Shown: piece by piece, positions 1 through 10,086 of the stretch
Layout of the letters: each line of letters opens with the position of its first letter
How positions within the stretch are numbered: position 1 is the stretch's first letter
Assembly (NCBI RefSeq): GCF_033958435.1
Contig: NC_134139.1
Span: 209,683,501 to 209,747,500 of the forward strand
Direction of reading: 5' to 3'
Length of the DNA: 64,000 bases
DNA from: Carettochelys insculpta
Taxonomy: Eukaryota > Chordata > Testudines > Carettochelyidae
Translations under genes and position numbers: made by a program
Notes under the pieces: generated by a model
Told to the model about the DNA's origin: nothing
Databases searched by the model: none
The model's input: the letters and a program-made list of their open reading frames with translations, nothing else

Positions 1-1265
1 CTCAATGGTCATTTGTTCCTTCTGTTCCCATGAGTGAAGCCTGAGTTCTTTGTTAACTGACACATAGATGGTATGGGGTGGAAGAGTCAAATTCCAATTC
101 CAGTGCCTTTCTGCATACACAAGACTCCTGATAGTAATGAGGAAGCGTTCATGAAGAAATTGTCAGTTTTCTCCATTAGAATACCAGTTGTTGAAGATTT
201 TTTTTATAATACACTTTAACATAAAGGGAAACCATTTTTCAAGAACTGAGACACATTAAAGAGATACGAAATCATGAACAAAGGAGAAGGGAATGACAGA
301 TCTTCCTGCAAGAGGGCTGACTACAGAGAAGGGGTCAAACAGCTTAAATTGGTGATGCAAGTCATGCAGGTATCACAATCAAATTCAGCAGCCAAGGTAG
401 GAAATATGGACCTATAATAAAGTGTGCCGTGGTCCAGAAAACGTGTTTTTGAATCTACAGAGTTGGTGGGAGGATGAGAAATAGAATCAGGGAAAGATCA
501 TGAAGGCCAAAATTCAAAAATTTATCTCAGTCTTTTAATACTACTTTCCAACATTTTCACCTTACCTTACAGGCCCCTCTTTCCCTAGTATCAGGGTATC
601 TAGGTCACCGAGTATCTTCAAACGTATTCTGATTATGGGCACGCAGTAGGCCAAATTCAGAGGTAAATCTGAACTGGAATAATTTACAGGCTTTGAAATT
701 AAGGTAGAATTAATAATTGTATAAAATAATGCAGGTATTTTTTAAAGTTATCCTGCCAGGCAGTTAACATTTTTTTCCCTTAACTGCATTGGTAGAGCTT
801 AATTCTGACCCTGTGTTTGATTGCAAATGCATAGGTGCACAGCACTGCATGTTTTCTGATATTCAGCACCATATCTCTGGATCCAGTATTGAGAAGCAAA
901 TCCTTCTGGCATTAGACTCCATTGCAAAATTGAGCCCTATTAAAATATTTTTATTGCCTCCCATTTTAAAGACAAATGCCAGTTGAGAAAAATAACACTG
1001 TAGTAACTGAATCAAACAACAGCAACAATGGTAAATATTTTAGTTTAGTGCTAGCTTTAAAAGCCTGATCTTTCATATAGCAACTCAGTTCTGAATAGTT
1101 GTAATGGAAACTTCACAGCCAATTGTCTAGGCTCATTGCAAAACTTTAGAATGACTAATTTCAATTCATTCAAAACTTACTGTTTATGGGCTGAGACCCA
1201 TGTTGTACTCTCCTCCCGCCATAGATTTCCTTTTAGTCCTGATAATCACCCACTAAAATTATCAG
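1..1265. other. Non-coding, no recognised feature
   Basis: This AT-rich stretch lies upstream of the first recognisable LINE. I see no exon with homology I can name, no RNA gene and no inverted-repeat element. It is most simply intronic sequence of the dystrobrevin gene, whose next recognised exon starts at 3701. Confidence 0.5.
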
Positions 1266-1269
1266 ACAC

Positions 1270-2836
1270 AGATGAATAAAATATATTGAGGAAGATTTAA
1301 CAGGTCTTATATAAAGGAAAATCATGTCTCACCAATCCATTAGAGTTCTTTGAGGGGGGGCCAAGAAACGTGGAGGAGGGTATACTTGAATTTTCAGAAA
1401 GTGATAGACCTTGTCAAAGAGTAAAGATTTTAAACACACTAAGTAATCTTGGGATAAGGCGATAGTGCTCTCCTGGATGAGTGACTGGTTAAAAGATAGG
1501 TAACAAAGGATAGAAAAACAGAGTCATTTTTCACAGTGGAGGGAGGTAAATAGCAAAGTTACCCCTAAGGATCTGTCCTGGGACCCATGCTGTTCAAAGT
1601 ACTCATAAATGATTTGGAAAAAGAGAGAAATAGCTGACAACGTTTACAAAGGATACAAAAATCAATGGCTGTTAGCCAGAATGGGTGGGAATGGTGTCCC
1701 TAGTCTCTGTTTGCCTAAAGGTGGAAATGGGTGATCAGGGAATTGGATCACTTGATGATTCCCTTTTCTGTTCATTCCTCTGGGGCTCCTGGCCTTGGCC
1801 ACCACTGGGAGAGAGAATATTGGAGTATATGGACTTTTTGTCTGATCCGCTATGGCTGTTCTTATGTTCATAAAATAACTCAACATTGTTAAGTGTAAAG
1901 GTTACTCTGAAGAGTTACAAAGGGATCTCCTAAAACTGTGTTTGAACAGTAAAATAGCAGATGAAATTCAATGCAGATAAATGGAACATACTGTACTTTA
2001 GAAAACATAATCCCAAATATACATACAAAATGATGGGTTCTAAATTATCTGTTACTTCTCGAGAAAGCGAGACCTTGTAGTCAGCAGAGTTTGTTTTCTG
2101 ACAGCATCTGCTCAATGTGCGTCAGCCTTCAGAACACCTACCAGTGTTAGGAACAATTATGAGAGGGATAGATAAGTCAGAAAATACTGTGATGCTGCTA
2201 TATAAATCCATTGTATGCTCCCACCCTACTGATTTCTCTGTGTAGTTTTGTTTGCCCCATCTCAAAAATGATATATTAGAAATGGAAAAGGTGGAGAGAA
2301 GGGCAAGAAAAATTATTAGGAGTATGGAACAGCTTGCACATGAGGAGAGATTAAAAAATACTGTGACTGTTCAACTTGGAAAAAAAATGCCTAAGGGGGA
2401 TATGGTAGAGGTCTATAAAATCATTAATGCTGTAGAGAAAGTGAATAAGGAATTGCTATTTAGCCTATCACCTAACACACAAACTGGGGGTCATCCACTG
2501 AAATTAAAAGGCAAGCGCCTTAAAAAAAATGGAGGTACTTGTCACCCAGTGCAGTCAAGTTGTGGAACTCCTTCCCAGGAGAATAACAGGGTTCTAAAAA
2601 GAACTAGAAAAATTCATGGATGATAGGTCCATCAATGGCTACTAGCCACGATGGTCAGAGATGCAGCTTCACCCTCTGGACATCCCTAAGCCTCTCACTG
2701 CCATGTGCTGGAACTGAATGGCAGGGGATGGATCCAGTGAATGTTGCCCCATTCTGGTCATTCTTTCTGAGGCCTGTTAGAAGACAGGATATAGAACAAG
2801 ATGGACTATTGTTCTGACCCAGTGTGGCTGGAGTTC
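1270..2836 (+). mobile_element. Degraded CR1-like LINE, RT region to 3' end
   Basis: Broken frames translate to pieces of a CR1-type reverse transcriptase. There is a phrase like 'GSVLGPMLFKVLINDLEK' near 1570-1620, then 'KHNPKYTYKMMGSKL' near 2005-2045. A tail near 2280-2620 has the family's 'EKVERRARKIIRSMEQL' and 'KINAVEKVNKE' text. The 3' end near 2620-2830 carries the stretch 'ggtccatcaatggctactag' that recurs in other copies here. The reading frame is destroyed by stops and indels, so it is an old insertion. It is interrupted at 1661-1871 by a second LINE tail. Confidence 0.8.
1661..1871 (+). mobile_element. Nested LINE 3'-end fragment
   Basis: About 210 bp matching the 3' end of the same LINE family (compare 39238-39440) sits inside the RT region of the LINE at 1270-2836. 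The host LINE text stops at 1660 and resumes at 1872. A short A-rich duplication ('aaaa' at 1657-1660 and 1872-1875) flanks it. This is a strongly 5'-truncated younger insertion, or a template-switch product. Confidence 0.65.
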
Positions 2837-3700
2837 CTATTTTTGCTTTTGCTTCTCCAGCCTTCAACTTCCAACTTCTCCAGCCATTTCGTGGTGCTAT
2901 CACTGTGGGTCGGAATTGTCGGAGGCCTTTTTCTCCAGGGCTCATTGACAATTTCTACCGAGACAGCTACAGGGTGATGTGAAATCCTTACTCCTCTGCA
3001 CCTGCAGCCTTACAGGCCTGATTCAGCATGTGCTGAATTCCGCCAAAGTTGGGTTGAGCCTTAGCAGTGCTATCTCTGCAGCATCCTCAGCCTCTGCCAG
3101 CTGGGGATTGAAGGCCAGATTCTAGGTCTTAGGCTCAAATCCATACATGCCTTGCACAGTTTACTTCTGCTAAGCTGATCTATCAACAATGCTCCTGCAT
3201 TTTAGGTTATCTTACTCAGTTACAGAGCACATACTTCTCTGGTTAGCAGGATTTACTCAGTGTTTCTTTTGGGAAACCATTCTCAATTTGACATATGTCA
3301 TGTAGTACAGGACTTTCCACCTTCACCATTCAATATAATCACCTTTTTGTTTTGGAAAAAGATCGTGGTCTGTTAAAATATTCTTGAAAAACATATTTCT
3401 GCTATTGCTTTTTTCATAGGGTTATTTCAGGCACGGAAATGTTTTGTTCAAAATATTTAAAACTAGGCTGGACAATGCCCCTGGAGGATAGATTGCTGAG
3501 AGAACAATCTTGTTCTGGGCTCTGTGTTGCAGGTTGAGAGAAGGGGATAGACCAGAGGGTTTCTGGTAGCAGTTTTTCATTTCAGATTAATTTGATTCTA
3601 CGCAATGATGTACCCTTTTCTCTGACATGTGCAATATAATGTCCAGTTCTGAAGCTTTGTGTATTAATGGGAATGTGTTGACTTATTGTTCTCTTGGCAG
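2837..3700. other. Intron, no recognised feature
   Basis: Sequence between the LINE tail and the first dystrobrevin exon. The end is a normal intron 3' end, with a T-rich tract near 3681-3697 and the acceptor AG at 3699-3700. Nothing else is recognised. Confidence 0.5.
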
Positions 3701-3788
3701 TGTTTTGGACAGCCCTAGCAGACTTGATGAGGAGCACAGACTGATTGCCCGATATGCTGCCAGGCTGGCGGCAGAAGCTGGAAATACA
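3701..3788 (+). CDS. DTNB: Beta-dystrobrevin exon (start of coiled-coil region)
   Basis: This 88-nt internal exon follows an AG acceptor at 3699-3700 and is closed by a GTAAGT donor at 3789. Its first base completes an Arg codon, and the next 29 codons read [14 protein letters not shown], then [15 protein letters not shown]. This is the segment just before the dystrobrevin coiled coil. Dystrobrevins are cytoplasmic members of the dystrophin-associated protein complex; they bind dystrophin or utrophin and syntrophins. 'SPSRLDEE' and 'AEAGN' match beta-dystrobrevin as I know it. Alpha-dystrobrevin (DTNA) has Asn in place of the second Ser and a serine run after 'LAAE'. The frame ends in phase 0 and continues into 14048. 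The identity as a dystrobrevin is near certain; the paralogue call is strong. Confidence 0.95.
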
Positions 3789-4074
3789 GTAAGTAAATGC
3801 ACTAACCTCCAATTTGATTTTTCTCTAGCTCTTTTCTGAAGGAAGATAGCAAAATAGTTTTCAGGCTTTTGATTAGCAGCTTAACATTGTGCTAAATTGA
3901 GTCAAATTGTTTTTATTTTTCTACTTTACTAATGTAAAATGAGGCATTACCTCCCTTTTCACTCCTTTCCTACTGTTTATATCATGAATACCACCCTCTC
4001 TCAAAGCTTAGTGCAGAGATGGACAATGTCCAGGAAATGGCATCAGCTGTGATTACAAGCATGGAAGACTGTCA

Positions 4075-4285
4075 CATGGGAAGAGATTAAATATATTAGT
4101 CCTATATAGTGTAGGGAATGGACAAATAGATGGAGACATGATAAAGGTATATAAAAACCCCACATATTACAGATAATGTAGTGTCACTATTTACATTGCC
4201 TGACAATACATAAAAAAGAGGAGAATCCAATGAATTATAAAGACAAAAAACTGAAATTGATAATGGAAAAACTTCTTTACATATC
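4075..4285 (+). mobile_element. Old LINE (CR1/L3-like) fragment
   Basis: The text 'ggagacatgataaaggtata' at 4131-4150 and the following frame reading 'GDMIKVYK' match the C-terminal part of CR1/L3-type RT proteins seen elsewhere in this window (compare 2399-2430). Both edges are eroded and no open frame remains. Confidence 0.5.
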
Positions 4286-4368
4286 ATATAGAATCCTAGA
4301 AGTATAGGACTAGAAAGGTCCCAAGAGATCATTTAATCCAGTTGCTTACATTCAAGGCAGGAGTACAT
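4286..4368 (-). mobile_element. CR1 3'-end fragment, antisense
   Basis: The stretch 'ctagaagtataggactagaa' followed by 'aggtcccaagagatcattta' matches the antisense 3' end of CR1 copies, as at 24232 and 54134 here. It directly follows a plus-strand LINE fragment, so two independent insertions abut. It is short and diverged. Confidence 0.5.
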
Positions 4369-4512
4369 AGTCACTATTGATGTCTGTGGTGTTATAGCAC
4401 TTTTAGTGCCTCTCCTTGGAAGAGCCCAGAGGAATCTGGCACGCAGATTTAGGAAGGGGAAATGCATGAGTGATTTTGAGTTTGCAGATAAGAAAAGCCA
4501 GCATTACCTTAC

Positions 4513-4674
4513 CTGTAAATTCCTTTAGCATTTCCATCAGATCATGGACTCTGTGCGCATCATTCAGTTGAACAGCAATGAACTGTAGTTCCTGCAGCCT
4601 CACCCACTCGCTCCTGGCCAGCATGAAGTTTTCATCCAAATTAATTGCGAAAACATTAGAGGGGACTTAAAGAA
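4513..4674 (-). other. Exon-like open segment on the minus strand, unrecognised
   Basis: On the minus strand, a pyrimidine-rich tract ending in AG (near 4675-4690) precedes about 53 open codons that end at a good donor (GTAAGG, complement of 4507-4512). The protein text includes LARSEWVRLQELQFIAVQLN and HDLMEMLKEFTG. It looks protein-like, is helix-prone and has no stop. I cannot name a family. It could be an exon of a nested antisense gene, part of a decayed transposase, or chance. No partner exon was found nearby. Confidence 0.25.
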
Positions 4675-4689
4675 AATGCAGAACTAAGA

Positions 4690-5829
4690 ATTTTTGGTGA
4701 TTTAATAGAAGATTATCTGCTTCTATGGAGGTTAATAAATATCTGGCTTTTTCCACACTAACTGATGCATTCCCAGGGTAGGACTGTAGCGTTTGTACTG
4801 AGACCCTTCTCCAGGTATTCAGCTGGGAAGATCTGCTCTGAATTACAGCCAGGCTTTGTACAAGCACCACCAGCACAGGCTGCCTAGAAATGCACTAAAT
4901 CAGATTTTCCAGGTCATGTGGGCATGCTGTCTGCCCATTCAGCTATAGAAATTATTGATATGCAGAACACCGTAGTCATTGTGAATGCAGAAGTGTTTGT
5001 CCTGTTCATACAGACTCCTTACTATGTATCCCTTGTGCCCACCCTGAATAACAGATCTAAACCTTCACTAACACTCCATTAACGGTGCACTCTAAGGCCT
5101 ACTTTCACCAGCTCTTGGCTCCTTAGGGGGGAGTGGATTGATAGTCTTTCACTCCAGGTGCCAGTGTTCCACCACGGTCCTCCCAGCCTCAGACAGTAGG
5201 ACTGCCTCGTCACCCTTTCAGAAAGATGAATGCCCACCTTGTCCCCAAGCAGTCTTCAAAAGTTGGACTGTCCACCCCAGCCCAGTGAACAATATGAATT
5301 TCCTCTGCCACAATGTAAGATGGATTGAACAGACTCTAGCAACATGAATGCTTCTCTCTACCTCTGGCAGTATAAATACTCGCATTGCCTCCTCCAGCAG
5401 TATGTACACCCTTTCACTAGCTCCATCAGCATGCGTTTATACAGTGATCTGAATCCCTGAAGGGGCTGTGAGTAGATATTTTCCCTTTGTAGAGCTTTAA
5501 TAAAAAGAAATATTTTAAAATTCTAGAAATGGAAACATCAGCTCCCCATTATCACTTTGATGGGGGCTGTCAAGTAAATCTCTTTTTATCTGAATTTTCT
5601 GAAGTCATTCAATTCACCGCACATGTGTTGCTGTAGTGATTCAGTATTTAAGTGACTGCTCTGTTGGTATGAAATAGGGAATTTGAGTATTCAGTGTAAA
5701 ACTTAGTTACTGAGAAGCTTAATAATTTCTCTGTCAGTTGTCACCACAGAGAATGCTGGAGAGACATCTATCCCTGACCTAGGCTAAGTTTATTAAGGTG
5801 AGTTTTCTCAGAGATAGGTGATGTCAGAA
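4690..5829. other. Intron, no recognised feature
   Basis: Mixed-composition sequence. There is a modest C-rich patch at 5100-5300 but no repeat family, RNA gene or homologous exon that I can name. Confidence 0.45.
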
Positions 5830-7005
5830 AAAGATGTGTTGAAATAAATGAATGATTTGACAATCGGTAAGTCATCCAGCCCAGATGGTGTATATCCGAG
5901 AGTTCTGGAGGAGCTCAGGTATTAAGTGACTTAGCTGGATAAAAGAGAACTGGTTGACAGATAACTTATAGTTTCAGAAGGTCTTTGATAATCTCCCTTA
6001 TAAAAGTCTACTGAAGAAGCTAAGTCATTATGCAGTGAAAGGCATAGCTAGACATAGATCAAAAACTAGCTAAGAGGTAGGAAACAAAGAGTAGGAATAA
6101 ATGATCAGTTTTTGTTGCATTAATAGGTTACCAGCAGGGCATCTAAATGTCCTTTACCAGGTCAGGTGTTATTAAATAATTTAATATCTGAAATAATGAA
6201 ATGGCAATATTTTCGAAAGACAGAAAGGACCTATAAAATAGAGAATTCATCTGAAAACGAGAGGATAACATTCAATAAAGACCAGGACAAAGTACTGTGC
6301 TTAGTAAGAAAATAATCAAATGCACAGCTACAAAACGGGGAACCACTGGCTAAATGGTACAATTGCTAAAAAGGATCTCATCCAGTGAATCACAAGTTGA
6401 ATATGATGCTGTTGTGAAAAGGCTAATATTCTAGAGTAGATTAACAAGAGTGTTGTGTTTAAAACAGAGGAGCTCATTGTCCACTATACACAGCACTCGT
6501 AAGCCTTTCGTGAAGAATCATGTTCAACTCTGGACATGATGCTTTCAGAAGGGTGTGGATAAATTGGAGGGAGTCCAGATGATAGCAATGAAAATAATAA
6601 AAGGCACAGAAAACCTGACCTATGGTTAAAAAGACTGAGTATGTTTAGTCTTGCAAAAAGAAGCCTGAGGCGGGACCTGATAACACTCTTCAAATAGATT
6701 AAGGGCTGTTATAAAGCGGATGGTAATTAGTTATTCTCCATGGTAACTGAAGATGAGAAGTAATGGACTTGTGCTCAGCGGGTGAGATTTAGGTTAGATA
6801 ATACGAGAAAGTTGCTAATGAAAAGGGTAGTTATATTCTGGAATAGGCATCCCAGGGTGGTAATGGTATACCTATCGTTGGATGTCTGTAAGAACAGGTT
6901 GAACAAACACCTGTCAGGTTTAGGTTGACTTGTTCTTGCCTCAGCATAAGGGATTGGACTTGATAACCTCTCAAGGTCCCCTCCAGCCCTATATTTCTAT
7001 TAGTC
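5830..7005 (+). mobile_element. Decayed CR1-like LINE
   Basis: The region starts with a motif equivalent to CR1 RT text ('KSSSPDGVYPRVLEELR' at about 5870-5925) and runs to a CR1-like 3' tail near 6945-7000 ('ggattggacttgataacctc', then 'ccctccagccct'). Between them are eroded pieces of the RT C-terminal domain. There is no long open frame. The order and spacing fit one heavily mutated, internally deleted copy. Confidence 0.7.
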
Positions 7006-7099
7006 TATACAGATACTCAGGTTAGTCCACTCCAGAGATGCCTGAGAGGAACTTCAAAGGGACCTAACCAAGCCAGGTGAATAGCCAACAGGATGGCAA

Positions 7100-7640
7100 G
7101 TGATGTCCAGTATTATATACAAAGCAGTGTGCATATGAGTGAAAAATTTGTCACCTGTACACCTTCTAGCATTCTAAATTAACTGTATCAGCTCAGTAGA
7201 AGGACCTCCATTCCGTATCACTTCAGACAGCTCAGTGAAGGGTTCAGTTCAATGCGGTGCTGCAGGCAAAAAAAACAGATAAGATGTTAGGCTGCATAAG
7301 GAATTGGAATGCCGTGACGTAAACAACTGGGTGTGCGCTCATACAGAATACTGGTTGTATATTGGTTACTGTGTCTCAAAAGAGATTGTGAAGAATTAGA
7401 TGGGATTCAGAGAAGCATGGTGAAAATGCTGGGAAGCATGGAAAACTCATATGAAGACAGGTTGAAAAGTGGGGTATTGTTTACCTGAGAAATGAGATGC
7501 AAAAGAAGTAGACAAAATGAATGGATGTATTTGAATTAACTTCAAAAAAGGAGGACCGCAAAAAAATGAGGAGGCTGCTTAGGTGGAAATAAAAGGAACA
7601 GTCACAAGAGTGGAATGCCTGAAAGCTGCATGAAAACTTT
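7100..7640 (+). mobile_element. LINE RT C-terminal fragment (CR1/L3-like)
   Basis: Text such as 'gataagatgttaggctgcat' (7278-7297) and the following segment 'attagatgggattcagagaa' correspond to the C-terminal RT region where an 'lG-I' block is followed by 'DGIQRSM'. All frames are broken. It may be a separate insertion from the LINE at 5830-7005. Confidence 0.5.
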
Positions 7641-7679
7641 TTTTAAAATACATAACACAGGCTCACACGGTCTGTATAT

Positions 7680-8200
7680 CTAGAAAATGAGTAAGATGAC
7701 CAAAAATGTCAACATGGCTAAACAAAGTTAGAAGGGGCAGTTAGTTCTTCTGAGGAACATAAGTGCTGGCAAGTTAGTTATAAAAGTATAATTAGGCAGC
7801 CAAAAAGACTTTGAAGAGTAGCTAACAAAAGACACAGAAACTAACAGCAAAAGAATTATGATGTGCATCAGAAGCAGGAAACCCACCAAACAGTGGGGCC
7901 AGTAGGTGATCAAGATGCTTCGGTAGCATTGAAGGAAGACAAGGCTGTTGCATGCAAGCTAAATTCATTCTTTGCATCAGTCTTCACTGCAGCGGACATG
8001 AGGGAGATTTCCACACCTGAGCCATTCTTTACAGGTCACTAAACAGAGAAACTCCCCCAAGCTCAAGTTTCAATTACAGGAGATTTGGAAACAAACTGAC
8101 AAAGTACACAGCAGTAAATCACCAGGACTAGATGGTATTCACCTAGGAGTTCTGAAGGAAATGAAATATGAAATTGCACAATTATGAACTATTGTATATA
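7680..8200 (+). mobile_element. LINE fragment upstream of the RT core
   Basis: A broken frame reads 'VALKEDKAVACKLNSFFASV' near 7927-7986. It matches the linker just before the RT core of CR1 elements (compare 'AEVLNYFFASVFTDK' in the antisense copy at about 55790). Stop codons and indels show it is inactive. It lies after the RT C-terminal fragment, so this is a different copy or a rearranged one. Confidence 0.65.
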
Positions 8201-8209
8201 ACCTCTTTC

Positions 8210-8734
8210 TTAAATCAGTGTATCTCCTCTCCTCAATAATCGGTTTATTTGCTGCAATATTGTGTGAGTACAGCTCCTGACATGCAGTCAGCCCAGTTAG
8301 ACACTCTTAGATCCTGGTTTGGTCTGTGTTGGTTCTGGGAAAATTTTGAATAAGTTACTCTTTTTCCTCAATCCAAATGGTGGAAGACAAATCCTTGTTG
8401 TTGAGATGAACTGCTGAGGGTAGTTCCCCATGCTGAGGGAGGGTGAGTCAGATGTGGAAGCTGAGTCAGTCTGCAGAACTTTGGAAGCTTTAGTGTTCCC
8501 TCTAGCACCAGGAAAGGGGAACAAGTGCAAGCTATATTCCCATTATTATTGGCGAGATTGCTTATTTCTCTGCTGTTGGGTTCCAGATTTAAAATACCAG
8601 CACTGTTTTACTGAGATTGTAAACCTTAGTACCCAGGAGCCCTGGCAGTGGTCTTGCTGCTACCTGGTGTGAAACTCGAGGCCCAGACTTCAGTCACTGG
8701 CACACTTCCACTACAGCACCTTATTACCTTGTAA
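8210..8734. other. Intron, no recognised feature
   Basis: No family recognised. The segment ends where the inverted-repeat element at 8735 begins. Confidence 0.4.
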
Positions 8735-9279
8735 CAGTGGTTCTCAACCTGTTTACCACTGGGGACTGCTAGGTGGGAATCACAGTGAACTCCCTAAAAA
8801 GTCTGCCGCCGCAGTCCCCTATGCCTGCTGTCCCTGCCCAGAGTGGGGCCCGGAGCAAAGCCAGACCCAGGGACCCTGCTGTGTAGGGCCAAGCACGAGC
8901 CAGCAACTAGACTCTGCAACACCAGGCAGGAGGGAGCAGCTGGGGCACCCAACACAGCTCAGCAGCCAGGACCAGCAAGGGGGAAAAGAGTAGAACCCCA
9001 CCTAAAACCAGGGTGTGCTGCAGCACTTCAGCAAACCCCTAGTTCCCAGCACCCATCAACACTTCACTTCTCAGAGCCACCTCCCATAAACCTTCCCATA
9101 TATGTACTCTCCCACCCCATGGCCCCCTGCAGCACTCACCAGCCCTCTGCTAGCAGATCCATCTCTCCCACAATCAGCCTTGCTGCCTGCTGGACCAGAA
9201 TGTCAAACTTTGAATTTTTTAGCACGCAACATCTGGGTTGTGGCTGTGTGCATATTGGGCCACAGGGTGAGAACCCCCA
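8735..9279. mobile_element. Short inverted-repeat DNA element, hAT-like MITE
   Basis: The left end 'cagtggttctcaacctgttt' is mirrored at the right end by 'acagggtgagaaccccca' (9262-9279). The GC-rich interior has no transposase. A terminus of the type CAGTGGTTCTCAACC with an 8-bp target duplication is typical of non-autonomous hAT elements. The 8-bp flanks here (8727-8734 and 9280-9287) agree only partly, so the superfamily call is tentative. Open frames of 111 and 167 codons inside it are interior cargo, not genes. Confidence 0.6.
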
Positions 9280-9288
9280 TCTTACAAG

Positions 9289-10080
9289 CTCTACTACTTC
9301 AGACCAGAGGGCTCAGTTTCTTCGCTTCAGTCTTCCCCTTCCATAGCTTGTATTTGGTGCTCCTAATGTATGGAGACCTTCAGGATCAATTTATGCATCT
9401 GTGGGTGCCTGGCCATGTTGTGTTATCACCTCAGTGACACATGAATCAGAAACTAGTGGCCAGTATCTGACATAGGCCATTGAGGTCTGTCCTTTAAGAA
9501 CTGGCTACTTGCACTGCCTTATGTCTTCTCCAGCTGATCTCTGAAGGGGACAACTAGCTGAGAAGGAGAGCCTCTGAGAATCTGGATGCTTTGGGGTCAG
9601 GATTTACAGAACATTTGTAGGCGTACTTTTCAGTGCCTGCATGCATTGGCCTCTATCTGTCAAAATGGAAGCAGAACTTGGTCTGGGCTTGCAAAACCGA
9701 AGTCTCACTGACGCAGTTGTCCAACCAACAAATACAGATGCTCTTTGCATGGAGTCTTTTAAAACCAGCCTTCTCTTTCTTTGAACTAGATAAATTAGTG
9801 TCTTAGCATGGGTGAAGTAGCAGGTGGATGGCTTACAAGCATGCAGATGTGTATTTTTTCCTCAAAGGTGGTTTCACACACATGGAGCATCATGGAAGAA
9901 AACCTAGTGAGAAAAGTAAGCAAAAGAGAAATCACACAGCTTGGGAAGAGCTGTGGGAGGAATGCAAAGTGATAAGAACAGGAGCCACATTTTAGGGCCT
10001 AAAAACAAGAAGAAAAGTTGCTTCAATATAATGAGAGAAAGGGAGAGGTGGGAAGTTTCCTCAGTAGATCTACTTTCCAT
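9289..10080. other. Intron, no recognised feature
   Basis: Unassigned sequence between a DNA element and a DIRS fragment. A 133-codon open frame at 9941 runs into the DIRS left end and has no protein-like signature. Confidence 0.4.
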
Positions 10081-10086
10081 CAGTGT

